Assembly (NCBI GenBank): GCA_019454045.1
Contig: SKCR01038878.1
Location: 124,001 to 188,000, forward strand
DNA: 64,000 bases
Direction: 5' to 3'
From: Zanthoxylum bungeanum
Lineage: Eukaryota; Streptophyta; Magnoliopsida; Sapindales; Rutaceae
The notes under the pieces are model-generated. The model saw only the letters and a program-made list of their open reading frames with translations, was not told the origin of the DNA and ran no database searches. Positions 12,112 to 22,451 of the stretch are shown one piece after another; positions within the stretch are counted from its first letter, which is position 1, and every line of letters starts with the position of its first letter. Made by a program: the position numbers and the translations under genes.

Positions 12112-12221
12112 CTTATGTTTCTTGAGTTATTAATTTTGAAGCTATCTAATTTACTTGTATCTAATTTTCTTTATTTTTATCGGTAATTTTTATTTCCTTC
12201 TTTTATTTTTCAGGTGGTTGA

Positions 12222-13311
12222 TATGGATTTTTATTGGGAGATAGAGAGATAACGAGCTTTACTAGAAGAAAATACACCCCAAATCAGAGAGCAACAATCC
12301 GGTTTTCTGAGGCCTGTTGTCCAGCCCAACAAATGTCACTGGATGCCAGAACCAAACAATAATACATTTGTTCAACAGAACGCAATGGGGAGATGTATGA
12401 TATGAGATTGTAAACACCCGAGCGATCAATACATATACATTTCAGAGTGGCATAATTATCGGAATCAATCAAGGTACGAAGATGCAGCATATTTCACAGA
12501 ACCACATTTTCCATCTTATCCACCATCCACCTATGATTTTCATCAAGAACCAGAACCATCAGAGGAAGATCAGACGGTTGACATGTTCAAATATTGGTTC
12601 AAGGAACGAGAAGCTCAATTTGATGCACAATTTCAGAGTCAAGCAGAATCCATATAGAGAATGACAGATCAAATTAGACAATTAACAGACAACCTGAATT
12701 ACATATCTCACGGAGCAAATGACACTGAAGAAGCCTTCGAGTACCAAGCATTTCACAATGACACTTTAGCAGAGGAAGAGGCTGAGCAATATCAAGAACC
12801 AGAGATATTAGTTCAAGAACCCAAACCAGCAAAGTCTCTGTTTGATTTCTATTATTCGAACTCTGACGAGGATGAAGAAGTTGAGCTGTTTGTACCAACA
12901 AAAACTGAGGACAAAATTCTCTATCTTCAAAATGAAGATCTTGGAGCATTCTTTGCACAAATGTTTGAAGAAGATCTATCTGAGCCAATCACATCAGCCT
13001 CAGAGGATGAAGACATAATGTCAGACACATCTTTACATCCTCACGTTGATACTTATGGAGCATGCATTTCACAGATGACAGATGAAGAATTGAATGCGGA
13101 AATCCTAAAATATATATGTGAAGAAAAGGTGGAGCAAAAAGCAGAGCAAATGGAGGAGCAAATGTCTGACCTTATTGAAGATCCAAAGAATTCAGGCGAA
13201 ACATCACTATTTTGGGGAGTACTGATCAAAGATATCACCCAGAAGCTTGACAGAATGAAACTTCCATTTCAAGTCAAGCATCATACGAGACCTCCTGATT
13301 TTTTTTTTTAG
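12222..13311 (+). pseudogene. gag: gag-region remnant of element E
   Basis: Starts with ATGGATTTTTATTGGGAG soon after the primer site but meets stops. The longest open part is 12661-13311 (216 codons): an N-terminal heptad-like stretch (MTDQIRQLTDNLNYIS) and then a very acidic, Glu/Gln-rich region, with no zinc knuckle. The residues just before it (FKEREAQFDAQFQSQAES) run into the open part apart from one stop. The helix and acidic spacer resemble the post-nucleocapsid part of Athila-type gag. The capsid core is not recognisable. It is not a complete gag gene. Confidence 0.5.
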
Positions 13312-13319
13312 GAACCACT

Positions 13320-13600
13320 GGAGCAACAAAGGTTAAAAAGGTGGCACAAGCACTGAATGAGACAAAATATTTTTTGCCACTTTACCGTTGGAAGAGACCC
13401 TTCAAATATAATGCTCATGGGATTGTCTTTAATCGGACATCCAAAAAGACACTAAAACCTCCTTCACATATGGATTTCAGTCACGTCTGGCTAAAGACGA
13501 AAAATTTAGCGCTAGTAGGGAGGCAACCCATGCAATTTGTTGTAATTTCTGTTTCCATATTTTATGTATACATGTTGTAGAGTTTTTTAATATTGTGTGA
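13320..13600 (+). pseudogene. Integrase tail and post-integrase motif of element E
   Basis: This follows directly after the acidic gag remnant, so protease to integrase core has been deleted. The clearest mark is GGGAGGCAACCCATGCAA at 13518-13535, also found after the integrase end in element F at 52404. I recognise this as a sequence conserved after integrase in Athila-related plant elements. The 79-codon frame at 13341-13580 spans it but shows no domain. The piece at 13690-13720 (around TTGAGACGCATCC) matches a short part of the unknown frame 52790-53035 of F, so E has lost most of that gene. Confidence 0.55.
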
Positions 13601-13876
13601 TATTTTTGTAGGGAAAAGCACAAACGAAGCATTTTAAGACAGAAGGAATGATGTTTGGCAATCACAAAGAAGAGAGCTAATTCATTTGTGATGGCTGAGT
13701 AAAGAATGGATTCTTGAGACGCATCCTTATGAATTTATACTAAGCTAGTAGCGTATTACGTACACAATTTCGTTGCCTTAATAATTGCTTTGATTTGCTT
13801 TCTGTTTTTATTTCCTTTATTTTCGCCGACAAGATCAAAACTTTTTCACTTTTTCACGATTTATTTTAAAGTTCAT

Positions 13877-13897
13877 CTAATAATTGTCATTTGGCAG
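13877..13897 (+). promoter_or_regulatory. Conserved branch point and 3' splice site before LOG (E)
   Basis: CTAAT at 13877-13881 is followed 16 bases later by CAG at 13895-13897, as in element F (53179-53199). The segment TAATAATTGTCATTTGGCAG is identical in both. It could be the acceptor of a spliced subgenomic RNA carrying LOG. A TATAAAT at 13935-13941 lies between it and the start codon, also shared with F. Predicted by eye only. Confidence 0.45.
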
Positions 13898-14000
13898 ATA
13901 CTAGTGCTACTATTACTCACCCATTTTCAGGTTCTATAAATTCAGCTCATCATTTCTCTCTTCGACACATCCAGATATACATCCAAATAATAGAGAGTAA

Positions 14001-14651
14001 ATGGAAGCAACTTCACAGCAGCGAGTCAAACGAATTTGTGTTTTCTGTGGATCCAACTCTGGTAATAAACCAGAGTTCATTGAGGCTGCAAAGGAATTGG
14101 GGAGTCATAGCAGAACGAAATATGGACCTAGTACATGGCGGTGGCAATCTTGGATTAATTGGAAGCATTCAAAAACAGTTCAGGAGGGTGGCGGTCATGT
14201 TTTGGGAATCATTCCAAAAACTTTGGTGGACGAACACATAATCGGAAAAACAAATGGAGATGAACGCATTGTCTCGGGGATATCCGAACAACTCCTTGAA
14301 ATGGTTAATACTGCTGATGCGTTTATTGCTTTACCAGGTGGGCTCGGAACATTTGAAGAGATATTCACAGTAGCATCATGAGCGCATTTGAACATTCATC
14401 GGAAGCCCATTGGATTACTCAGCATTGAACATTTTTTCAATTTTCTGTTTGTATTTCTTGCGGAAGCTAAAAGACATGAGTTCGTCACAAAATCAATACA
14501 AGATATTTTCCTGACTGCAATAAAGGCCGATGAATTAATTGACCAAATCATAGCCTTTGAACCAAAAATCGACCTCATTCTTTCCAACTTGAACTGGTCA
14601 GATAGCGATCGTGGTAAGAAGCGTAAATTGGACATAGATCTTAATCGATAA
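14001..14651 (+). pseudogene. LOG: Broken LOG-like cytokinin riboside 5'-monophosphate phosphoribohydrolase
   Basis: Colinear with the intact LOG frame of element F from ATGGAAGC to the stop. Lesions seen: a 2-base deletion after the ELG motif (near 14103); a 1-base deletion near 14173 that restores the frame; a TGA at 14379-14381 replacing the Trp of the SWAxLNIH motif; and CGA to CAA at the Arg of the SERLVEM motif, a position I recall as catalytic in LOGs. The PGGLGTFEE nucleotide-binding motif remains. The end reads KRKLDIDLNR. It has no introns. Divergence from the F copy is substantial, so the two are old relatives. Confidence 0.9.
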
Positions 14652-14713
14652 TTTTGTTCGTAGAATTTATGTTAACCAGATATGATCTTCTAAACTCTTC
14701 TTCTACCTTTTAA

Positions 14714-14750
14714 GACATTGGGGACAATGTCTCATTTAGGTTTGGGGGAG
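14714..14750 (+). other. Hairpin and purine motif downstream of LOG (E)
   Basis: GACATTG and CAATGTC form a 7-bp hairpin around GGGA, followed by a CATTTAGGTTTGGGGGAG purine run. The same block lies at 54002 in F. A similar 'ggacaatg...gtttgggggag' motif is known to me from Athila-type elements between pol and the 3' LTR. It may act as an internal polypurine tract or RNA signal. Confidence 0.6.
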
Positions 14751-15222
14751 AAAATAGTTGATTAGTATCTAGTTTATTTTGTGTTATTTTTATTAGATTT
14801 TTAGTCAAAATGTTTTTCGAAAAATACAAAAAAAAATTGAAAAATTTTCAAAAATAATATTTTTTTTTTTTTACGTTTTAATGTTTTTTATTTTGACTAA
14901 AAATGTGAAATTGGTGAGAGATAGCTGTGTAAGGAGTTTCCACTCTTGATACATATCTCAAACCCATTTTTGAACTAAGTTGATTTTTGTTTATTTCCTT
15001 TTGAATTATTTAATTTGTAAATTCTCCATAAAACTGACTAAAATGAATCTTCATATGCTTAGTTGGCAGATATTATCAACATGCATGGTAACATACGGAC
15101 ATGATCTGTAATTGAAAAGTTTGTAATATTCAGTGCTCTAGTTTAATTGGAGGAAGCATCTATAAATGGCAATGAAGTAAAAAAAAGTGTGAAAAAAAAA
15201 AGGTCTGAGATTCGAGTTATTA

Positions 15223-15426
15223 AGTCGGTAGGGGTGTTTTAACACCTAGTGCCCTAAAGCCAACTGGTTTGGGAGTCACTGGCCCAAAGCTCATTACATG
15301 GATCAACGATGTTGCCAAATAAATATATATATTGAAGTCTGAGTAATTAAGTTCGTAGGGGTGTCTTAACACCTGGTGCCCTAAAGCCAACTGGTTTGGG
15401 AGGCACCGACCCAAAGCTCGTTACAT
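15223..15426 (+). repeat. Duplicated 75-bp hairpin block before the 3' LTR (E)
   Basis: Two direct copies (15223-15297 and 15351-15426) of a unit containing GGTGTTTTAACACC or GGTGTCTTAACACC (a tight hairpin), then GTGCCCTAAAGCCAACTGG. Element F has the same pair with a 128-bp period. Function is unknown. Confidence 0.8.
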
Positions 15427-15990
15427 AAACGGAAGATATTGTATATAAATAAAAAAATAAAATCAGAAAAAGAAAGAAAAAATCAGAAAAATCAGAAAAA
15501 TTATTCCATTGCTACAAAAAGGTGTGAAATCTGATATAACTTTAGGACAAAAATATTACTCTCTTTTCAACTACCCTTGTGACTGTTGTGGGCAAAAATG
15601 ATTTGATTAATATTTTGTTAGCTGTGTATATGGAGAATGGTAAATATAATCGGAGAATTTACTTATTCGGTAATTTAGAAAGAAAGAAAACAATTAGTAA
15701 CTTGGAGTATAAGTTTCACCTGATTAGTCACTAAATTCTTTATTCACTTTTCTCGTCTTTTTGCTTTTGTGTGCATTAGTTTTACTATCTTTTACTTTTA
15801 TAAGACGTTTGTGGGTATCATTGCTGTAAACCCTCACGAGACTACAAATCGTCCACTAGGGATACCTAGGGGTTTAAAGGCTTGTTGCATACGCTAAATG
15901 CAACCGTGATCCCTACGAAAGTGGCTTAGCTTAATTTTATTTTTATGTTATTTTATTTTGTGTTTTGCTCGAGGACTAGCAAAATGTTAG

Positions 15991-16001
15991 GTTTTGGGGT
16001 G
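15991..16001 (+). other. Polypurine tract of element E
   Basis: GTTTTGGGGTG directly precedes the TGATGAGTGG start of the 3' LTR. The preceding GCTCGAGGACTAGC stretch is shared with F and is typical of this lineage's 3' end. Confidence 0.65.
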
Positions 16002-17884
16002 TGATGAGTGGTAATTATATCACTATTTCTCACTCATTTGACCTAATATTTTGTATAGTTTCTTGAGTTTTGTAAACGTTTTGATGTGTTTTATTGTTAT
16101 TTTGCAAATAAATAAAGTTTGGGAAGCATTGGAAGTAATTTGGGGACAAAATAGACAAAAATGACGTAAAAGGGCATTTTGGTAATTTGGCGCATCGCGA
16201 CGCGCTGCCCGCGTCGCGACGTCTAACGTGCGCCGCATTCTGTTAACATGCGACGGGGACACGTGTCAAAATCTGAGAAATTTGACTTGCTAACGTGCGT
16301 CGTGCCACATGTCATCATCACAGAAGATCCGCTAACATGCGCCGTGACACGTGTCACAATCCTATGGTACCGACACTCCGTGTGACACGTGTAATCTTCT
16401 TAATGGACCGCATCATCCGCGAATCACCGTCTACCACGTGTCAACATGTCATTGGATCGATCATACCGCGTGCCACGTGTCACAATTCTATTGGGCCGAT
16501 GAAATTCGCGTGCCACGTCAGCAACGACCAGGTCAACGCGCTTCAGATCCCGTGTAACCAGCTTGGCGTCGCGACGCAAGAAGGAATCTCGCGTCGCGAC
16601 GCGGGCCTGCTCAGCTGCCTATAAATTGAAGCTTTCTGCACCTCATTTGGTGTGCTTTCCTTGGGATTTTTCCCTGATTTTATATGATATCATCTATTTT
16701 GTAAATTATTAATAATATTTAAATTATGTATTTTTATTTTTAGTTTTTATTACAGAATTTTATTTATTTACTTTTATGTTTTGTAGTTAAAATTTCGCTG
16801 GGGTAAAATGTGAAACATTTAATATAATTATATAGGTTAATCCCACTTAATTATAATATTTAAATTATAATTTAACTAGATTAATTAATGGCAGACTTTA
16901 TTACCCCATATATGGTCGGTTTAAATATAAATTACTTTACCGCCCATATGACTGGTATTTATGTGAGAGATAATTACCGCCTATATGGCTGGTGTAGTTG
17001 GACTAAATGGATTACCGCCTATATGGCTGGTTTTAAATGTTTAACATTATTCATTCCTGAGAAAGCATAACATAAAATAATTTATATATTATAATAAGTG
17101 AGATTCCTAGATATGAAATATTAAATGTGGATCCTCTAACCCCAGCATTTTATTTTTATTATAGTGAAGTGATGAAACACAATATTCATAAGCTTAATAA
17201 TTGATTTAATTATATATTGGGTAATTCTTTAGTTTGTTTATTGAGTCTTAAGCTTAATGCTTCTTGTTGCCTGATCACCAATAAGATTGATGTGGTAAAC
17301 TAAAATGAACTTGGAAAAGAGATTTTAGGTTTCAGCCTTAGACTTAATAGTCCACGATATTCCTTGAGGATAGATAACCATTTAATAGATTTTCTTACAG
17401 GATAGACATATACCTGTAGGGCGGGGTAGCCATAATTGGAACTTGAACTTAATGAATCCAGGTAATTTGGTTGACATAGACATATGGTTCAATTGGGTTT
17501 ATACTGGGTATTTGCATCTGAACATCGACAGAGGCTTTTGTATATTTTCGTGTTTCAGGTTAGCAAACTGATTTATTACACATATATAAGGGAATCAATT
17601 CATCATTAGAATAATATTGTGTGGATTCACAACCTTAGATCTTTGAGTATTTTTTTATTTTCCTTAGTATTTTCTTTTGTGTCTTTAAGTATTTTATTTA
17701 TCAAATCCACATTCAACCAACCAATCAAGCAATCAGTCCATTCTCCCTATAATTAGATACCTGTAAATAATTAGTATCAATAATTAATAACAACAATAGG
17801 AATTAAGTCATCGTGGGATCGATATTTTTATACTACTTGAACGATACATGCGCTTGCGTTATACGTGTGTGTTTACGCTGGTCA
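16002..17884 (+). repeat. 3' LTR of element E
   Basis: An 1883-bp copy ending ...CGCTGGTCA. It keeps the GC-rich CGCGACG block near 16190-16240 that the 5' copy lacks, and has exact CACGTGTC sites at 16260, 16348, 16435 and 16474. TATAAATTGAAGC near 16620 is a candidate TATA box. The phased motif array is at 16903-17031. Confidence 0.87.
16903..17031 (+). repeat. Four phased 18-bp motifs in the 3' LTR of E
   Basis: Copies begin at 16903, 16939, 16976 and 17014, again 36, 37 and 38 bp apart. The first two have drifted (ACCCCATATATGG, ACCGCCCATATGAC); the last two match the 5' LTR consensus. Confidence 0.8.
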
Positions 17885-18290
17885 CCCACTTCTGGCTACT
17901 CCAATTCCATGTGAGAAGTTATTTTTTTTAGCTGTTTAAAACATGTTTTAAGTTATGTGCTAGTGCAAGAAATAGACAATATATAGAGATTGGTGTATTA
18001 CTCTAGCAAGACCTTATTAGATGCGAAACTCGATACCCGGCCTATGAGCTGATGGCCCTATCGTTGGTTACTACGATAAAGAAGTCGCATCCATACTTCC
18101 AAGCTCACCCCATTAGGGTATATACCGACCACCTACTAAGATAAAATATTGCATAGACCAAATACCTCGGGTTACCTTGTGAAATTGGTAGTAGAGCTGA
18201 GCGAGTACGACATATCCTGCCTACCCTAAGTGTCAATCAAGGGGCAAGATCTGGCTGACTTTGTAGCAGAGTTCACTAGGCCCTAAGTCA
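17885..18290 (+). pseudogene. pol: RT end and RNase H remnant of element D
   Basis: Resumes the D pol after element E. PLLATP completes the RT C-terminal motif, and further on YYSSKTLLDAKLDTRP, a Y-T-D-like site and GQDLADFVAEF appear, in the order usual for Ty3/gypsy RNase H and its end. Several stops and indels make it non-functional. Confidence 0.65.
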
Positions 18291-18299
18291 TGATAACCA

Positions 18300-18680
18300 G
18301 AGAAGAGAAGTGAGAACTATTTGTGGATGGGTCAGTTAGCTCACAAGGGTGCAATGGTAGAATTATTCTCATAAACGAAAATGGTGAAGAACTGAGTTAT
18401 GCATTGAAGTTTGCATTTGAGGCAACCAATAATGAGGCAGAATATGAAGCAATCATGGCCAAGATGTGGCTTTGTGAGGCGGTCGGGGTAGAGATAAAAC
18501 AGTGAAAAGTGATTCTTAACTGGCCGTTCAGTAGCTGAATAGTGGGTTCCAAGAAAGAGAGCCCAATATAATAACCTATCTCATAGAGGTGAAAAAAATG
18601 GTCGAAAGAATGATAAGTGTGACGTTCGAGCAGGTCGGTCAGGAGAATAATCAGCAAGTAGATTCATTGGCTTGTTTAGC
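18300..18680 (+). pseudogene. Second (archaeal-type) RNase H remnant of element D
   Basis: LFVDGSVSSQGCNG followed by FEATNNEAEYEAIMAK are the first two blocks of the additional RNase H domain found in Tat-lineage gypsy elements (catalytic D of VDGS and E of NNEAEYEA both present). The third block (xDSQLVVNQ) is broken by a stop near 18504; the later SLACLAS piece follows in another frame. Two RNase H-like domains in a row place D in the Tat lineage. Confidence 0.75.
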
Positions 18681-18689
18681 TTCTTCCAA

Positions 18690-19060
18690 CAAGTCAAAGG
18701 TTTCTCGCATCATTCCATTTGAGATTGTGGAGCCCAAAAGCATAGGAGAACCGTGCATGATGAAGGTAGAAATTGAAGTCAAACCGACCTAGATGGACTC
18801 GATCATGAGATATTTAGAATTTTGAGATTTACCCGAGGGCAAGCATGAAACAGAAGGTTGAAATATCGGTGCGCGTGTTTTTGCCTGATAGATAAGGTGC
18901 TGTATATAAGGGGCTACACGATACCATATCTGAGGTGTCTTGGGCATGATGAGGTAAATTACGTGCTTAGGGAAATCCATGAAGGAATTTGCGGAAGCCA
19001 CTCTAGTGGTAAATCAATCGCCCACAAGACACTCATTCATACTAATCTTGTTAACCAATG
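18690..19060 (+). pseudogene. pol: Integrase N-terminal remnant of element D
   Basis: Contains the linker and the start of the integrase zinc finger: RGYTIPYLRCLGHDEVNYVL then REIHEGICGSHSSGKSIAHKT. The remaining integrase and the 3' LTR are missing; similarity stops near 19045. D therefore lacks both ends in this window. Confidence 0.7.
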
Positions 19061-19223
19061 TTATTGTTAATATATAAATATCTCCTCAAAGCTCAATAAT
19101 GCTTGAGGCAATTCCTTTCAAGAGTGTTTTAACCAAGTGAACTAACACTTTTTGGCCAATTGCAAAATTATATGTGCACATAACATAAAAGAGACACTCC
19201 GTTTATCTTAGTAAAAAGAACTA
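19061..19223. other. AT-rich spacer
   Basis: Non-coding sequence between the truncated D element and the MITE. I see no recognisable feature in it. Confidence 0.5.
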
Positions 19224-19231
19224 CTCCACTA

Positions 19232-19771
19232 TAGGGGTGACAAAATAAATCAACGAATCGAATTGTAATACACTAAATTTGAATTCGATTCGTTTATTAG
19301 ATAAATCATGATATTAGGATTTAGATTCGATTCGTTTAATAAACGGATATTCACATTCGATTAGTTTATTCGTTTATTAAACGAATATTCGCATCCAATT
19401 CGTTTATATAAAATTAAATGAATCAGGTTTACTTTATATACTTAAGATTTTAGGTTAAACATAAAAAAAGTACTAAAATATCCTTCGTGTTTAACAAATA
19501 TAATAAAAAAAATAAGGATAAATTTGTAATATAATTAAACAGGTATTAAACGAATTCGATTTGAATTCTATTCGTTTATGATTCTTTTAATAAACGAATT
19601 CGAAACTAATAAATAAATTGATGAACTCAAATTCGGATTCGATTCGTTTATTAAATGAATCGAATCGAATTGACCCATTTATTAAACGAATTCATTTTTC
19701 CAAACCCAAATTCATTTAAAGTGAATCAAATTGAACGAATAAACGAATCATGACCCAAACTACCACCCCTA
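19232..19771. mobile_element. hAT-type MITE
   Basis: A 540-bp element with terminal inverted repeats TAGGGGTG / CACCCCTA and an exact 8-bp direct repeat CTCCACTA on both sides (19224-19231 and 19772-19779). An 8-bp duplication and this kind of terminus are diagnostic of hAT transposons. The inside has no coding frame and consists largely of repeats of TTCGTTTATTAAACGAAT and related palindromes. It would depend on a transposase encoded elsewhere. Confidence 0.82.
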
Positions 19772-19779
19772 CTCCACTA

Positions 19780-20640
19780 TGAGAAATCACTGCATTTATT
19801 TATTATTACTCATATTTAAGTGAGTTACAAAACAATTATATTAATAATATAAGCATGAAAGTTACACCTGAATATAAATGATTTTTAGATTTTTAATGAA
19901 CAGAAGTGGACGTGACCAAGCCCAACCCAATATTCGTTAACAAAGCCCATTTTAAATAAAGATAGTTACCAAACCAACCCAATAAAGCCCATTTTTGAAA
20001 CCAAGTTACTAGTGACCAATCCCAGTATTCTGTGCAAACTGAACCGTTTTTGCTAAACAACCCAAGATCCGGCGAGGGAGACCAAGCCCAGTATATTATA
20101 AAGGAAACTGTTTATGGTACCATTTGTATAGAGGATTTTTTGTAATGGTTACATTATTAGATCATGAAATACTTGACAGATTGATAATAGACTACAAATA
20201 TATATAAGTTTTCCTAAGGATATCTACCAATGTTCTATGCGTGGTATTTACCTTATTTTTAAATCAAATATATCTCAAAATTTTATGAAACCCTAATTGA
20301 GAATTTAATTGAAGAGAAAATGAAATTTGGGTGAGAGGTACTTGAACCGAACTGCAGGAGATTGGAATGGCCGCATCAGAGGCAAAGTTGGTTTTAAGCA
20401 AATAAAGGATACCCAACAAAATTGAAAATGAATTACATAAAATCCACAAAACTTAAACTAAAAATCAAGAGTGGAAACGATTTTAGGTTTCTCTTTACAC
20501 AACGAATTCGATCTCGAACTTTTTAATTTTTTTTTTTTATTACATGTGTTCACTGTTGTCTCTCAAAAGTAATGTATGCTTGGGGTTTTAAAGTCTCTCA
20601 AATTTGTGAGTTAAAAGTCTATGTAGAATAAGAAAACACT
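19780..20640. other. Unassigned AT-rich sequence
   Basis: No supported gene. It includes repeated AAGCCCA/AACCCAA words (19915-20090). A short ATG frame near 20369 (MAASEAKLVLSK then stop) is too short to call. The minus-strand 61-codon frame at 20264-20449 has no recognised motif. Part of it may belong to the copia LTR that follows. Confidence 0.4.
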
Positions 20641-22078
20641 TTTCTTTGACAATTAGATTAATCGTAATTAAATTTGAATTGAGAAAATTGCCTGTAAACT
20701 TCGGCCAAACCTAGTGTTTTCTAGAGTTGCGAAATTTGGCTCTCTAAAATAGAAATGGAGTATTTTTAAAACTCTTTTAAAATTAAATATTTTATTTTAA
20801 ATAAAATACTATAATATTTATTTAAAAAATAATTATCTAATAAATAGTTTTTTAGATAATAATAATTATTTCTTAGTAATCAAAATACTTAAAGTTTCCT
20901 AATATATTATTGATTCATTATTTGCGAGTTATGAAATTCGCAAATCCATTGAACTTTCGTAATTATGTAAATGCATACTTTTGATAATAATTCACAATTA
21001 TTATTATTTATAAATTAATTTGAATAATCGAATTATTCATTTAATTCTATGAACCGTTGATTGGACAATCCAATTATTTATTATTGATTTCCTAAAGTGT
21101 TAACAAGCTAACAATGAGACCAAATAGATCTAAAGTTCTTAATTCCAATAAATTAGAACTATTGATTAAACTCTTCAATTAATGATCCTATATTATTAGC
21201 TTTGAAGTTACTCAACGATATATATTTTACATAAACCAAAACATTCAGTTATTATAAATGTTTCAATTCTCCACAAGTATCTCATAATTAGAGTTATGTC
21301 ATAAAGTCAGTTATACCTATCTAATTATATCATACTCTTTTATATATCATTAATTCTCTAATGAATAATATGTCCATAACATTTAGTAATATTTATTTCT
21401 GTTTGAGTAACAGAAATATGAACGCTCTTATTGTTTAAGTACCGAATCAATCTTTAAATGAAATACTTATCTATTTCTCGCAGAAGGAGTGGATTTCACT
21501 ATTGTGTAAAATATTCTCAGCTACTTATATATGTAAAATACGAAGTATTGATAGAAAATACTATATCAATCTCATCTATGTAGATCAAAATACATAACAT
21601 AATATATAAGAGTTTATAGAACACTGAGGATTAAGATTAACTCATATATGATCATCAATTTAGATAAATAGGAATTCCTTTTATTCAACAGATATTTAAA
21701 AGAAATTTATTTTTATCATGATCCAATCACATATAATCGTATTATACTAGTCACCTCCACTTTCATATCATTACATGAATGATTTTGGATTTAAATCATT
21801 GTATTAGATATGAAATGGACTTCAATAATATATAAACCTTAAACAAAGTACCTAATTTTGTTTACTCTATATGGATTATTTAGGATTATTAATATCAAAC
21901 TCAAAACCTCTTTTATATCATATCTATATACTAAGTTTGAGATTATATTAGTAATCAATAGCATTTATGACTATTTATGATATGAAAATGTACAAAAGAC
22001 TGATGATAGAATAATGCATGTCTTATTAGTCTAAATGATTACTTATTACATTAAGCTTTTAAGGCATAAACACTAACA
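20641..22078 (-). repeat. 3' LTR of a minus-strand copia element (J)
   Basis: On the minus strand an LTR starts TGTTAGTGTTTATGCC at 22078, directly after the AAGTGGAAGAA purine tract and the RNase H end. Its far end is not defined; 20641 is approximate. Very AT-rich. A related LTR segment recurs at 22300-22451 and 25287-25432. Confidence 0.55.
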
Positions 22079-22290
22079 TTCTTCCACTTGTCCAAGCGTA
22101 AATAAGATATGTCTCGTAATCCTAAACCTTCTAAATGACCTTCAAATACTTTAGTCGTTAAGGTATTTGTAAATGGATTAATCAGGTTGTCCTGAGAATC
22201 TATCTTCATTACCATTACATATTTTATTTGCACTATATCTCTAATAAGATGATATTCCCTCTCTATATGCTTTTCTATTTTGTGGCTTAT
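22079..22290 (-). pseudogene. pol: Copia RNase H C-terminal fragment (element J)
   Basis: The minus-strand frame 22051-22233 reads IDSQDNLINPFTNTLTTKVFEGHLEGLGLRD over its core, the typical end of a copia RNase H (the family motif is close to NxADPFTKxLxxKxFExH). It then runs through the polypurine tract. Only the last ~45 codons remain; upstream sequence turns into LTR-like DNA. Confidence 0.65.
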
Positions 22291-22299
22291 TAGTTCTTG

Positions 22300-22451
22300 G
22301 AATTAGCTTCTAATATTGTGTTAAATATCTTCAGCCACATATTAAACTATGTCTCTAAAGTACGAAGTTATTAATCAAAATCCATAACCATTCTCATACA
22401 TGTGTAAATCAAAAGGCAAAATCAAATATGCAGAAGTTCATAGAACACTCA
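22300..22451 (-). repeat. LTR fragment of the J family, left of the solo LTR
   Basis: Resembles 21510-21625 (CAGCCACATATTAAA, AAAGTACGAAGT, TAGAACACT). It is interrupted at 22451 by the solo LTR and continues at 25287. The junction with the RNase H piece on its left indicates a rearranged or partial second LTR. Confidence 0.5.

Larger units (their letters stand above)
10299..17884 (+). mobile_element. Ty3/gypsy (Athila-like) element E carrying a LOG pseudogene
   Basis: A 7.6-kb non-autonomous LTR element in plus orientation: 5' LTR 10299-12087, tRNA-Asp-type primer site, gag remnant, a short integrase-tail/post-integrase piece, LOG pseudogene, duplicated hairpin block, polypurine tract, 3' LTR 16002-17884. 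Protease, RT, RNase H and most of integrase are absent. It sits inside the RT/RNase H region of element D. The flanking 5-mers are CCTAC (10294-10298) and CCCAC (17885-17889), a one-mismatch target duplication, and the D reading resumes across it. Confidence 0.85.

Noticed and set aside
13891..14241. 116-codon frame overlapping the LOG pseudogene
   Set aside because: It is LOG read in the shifted frame between the two deletions, plus upstream leader; not a separate gene.
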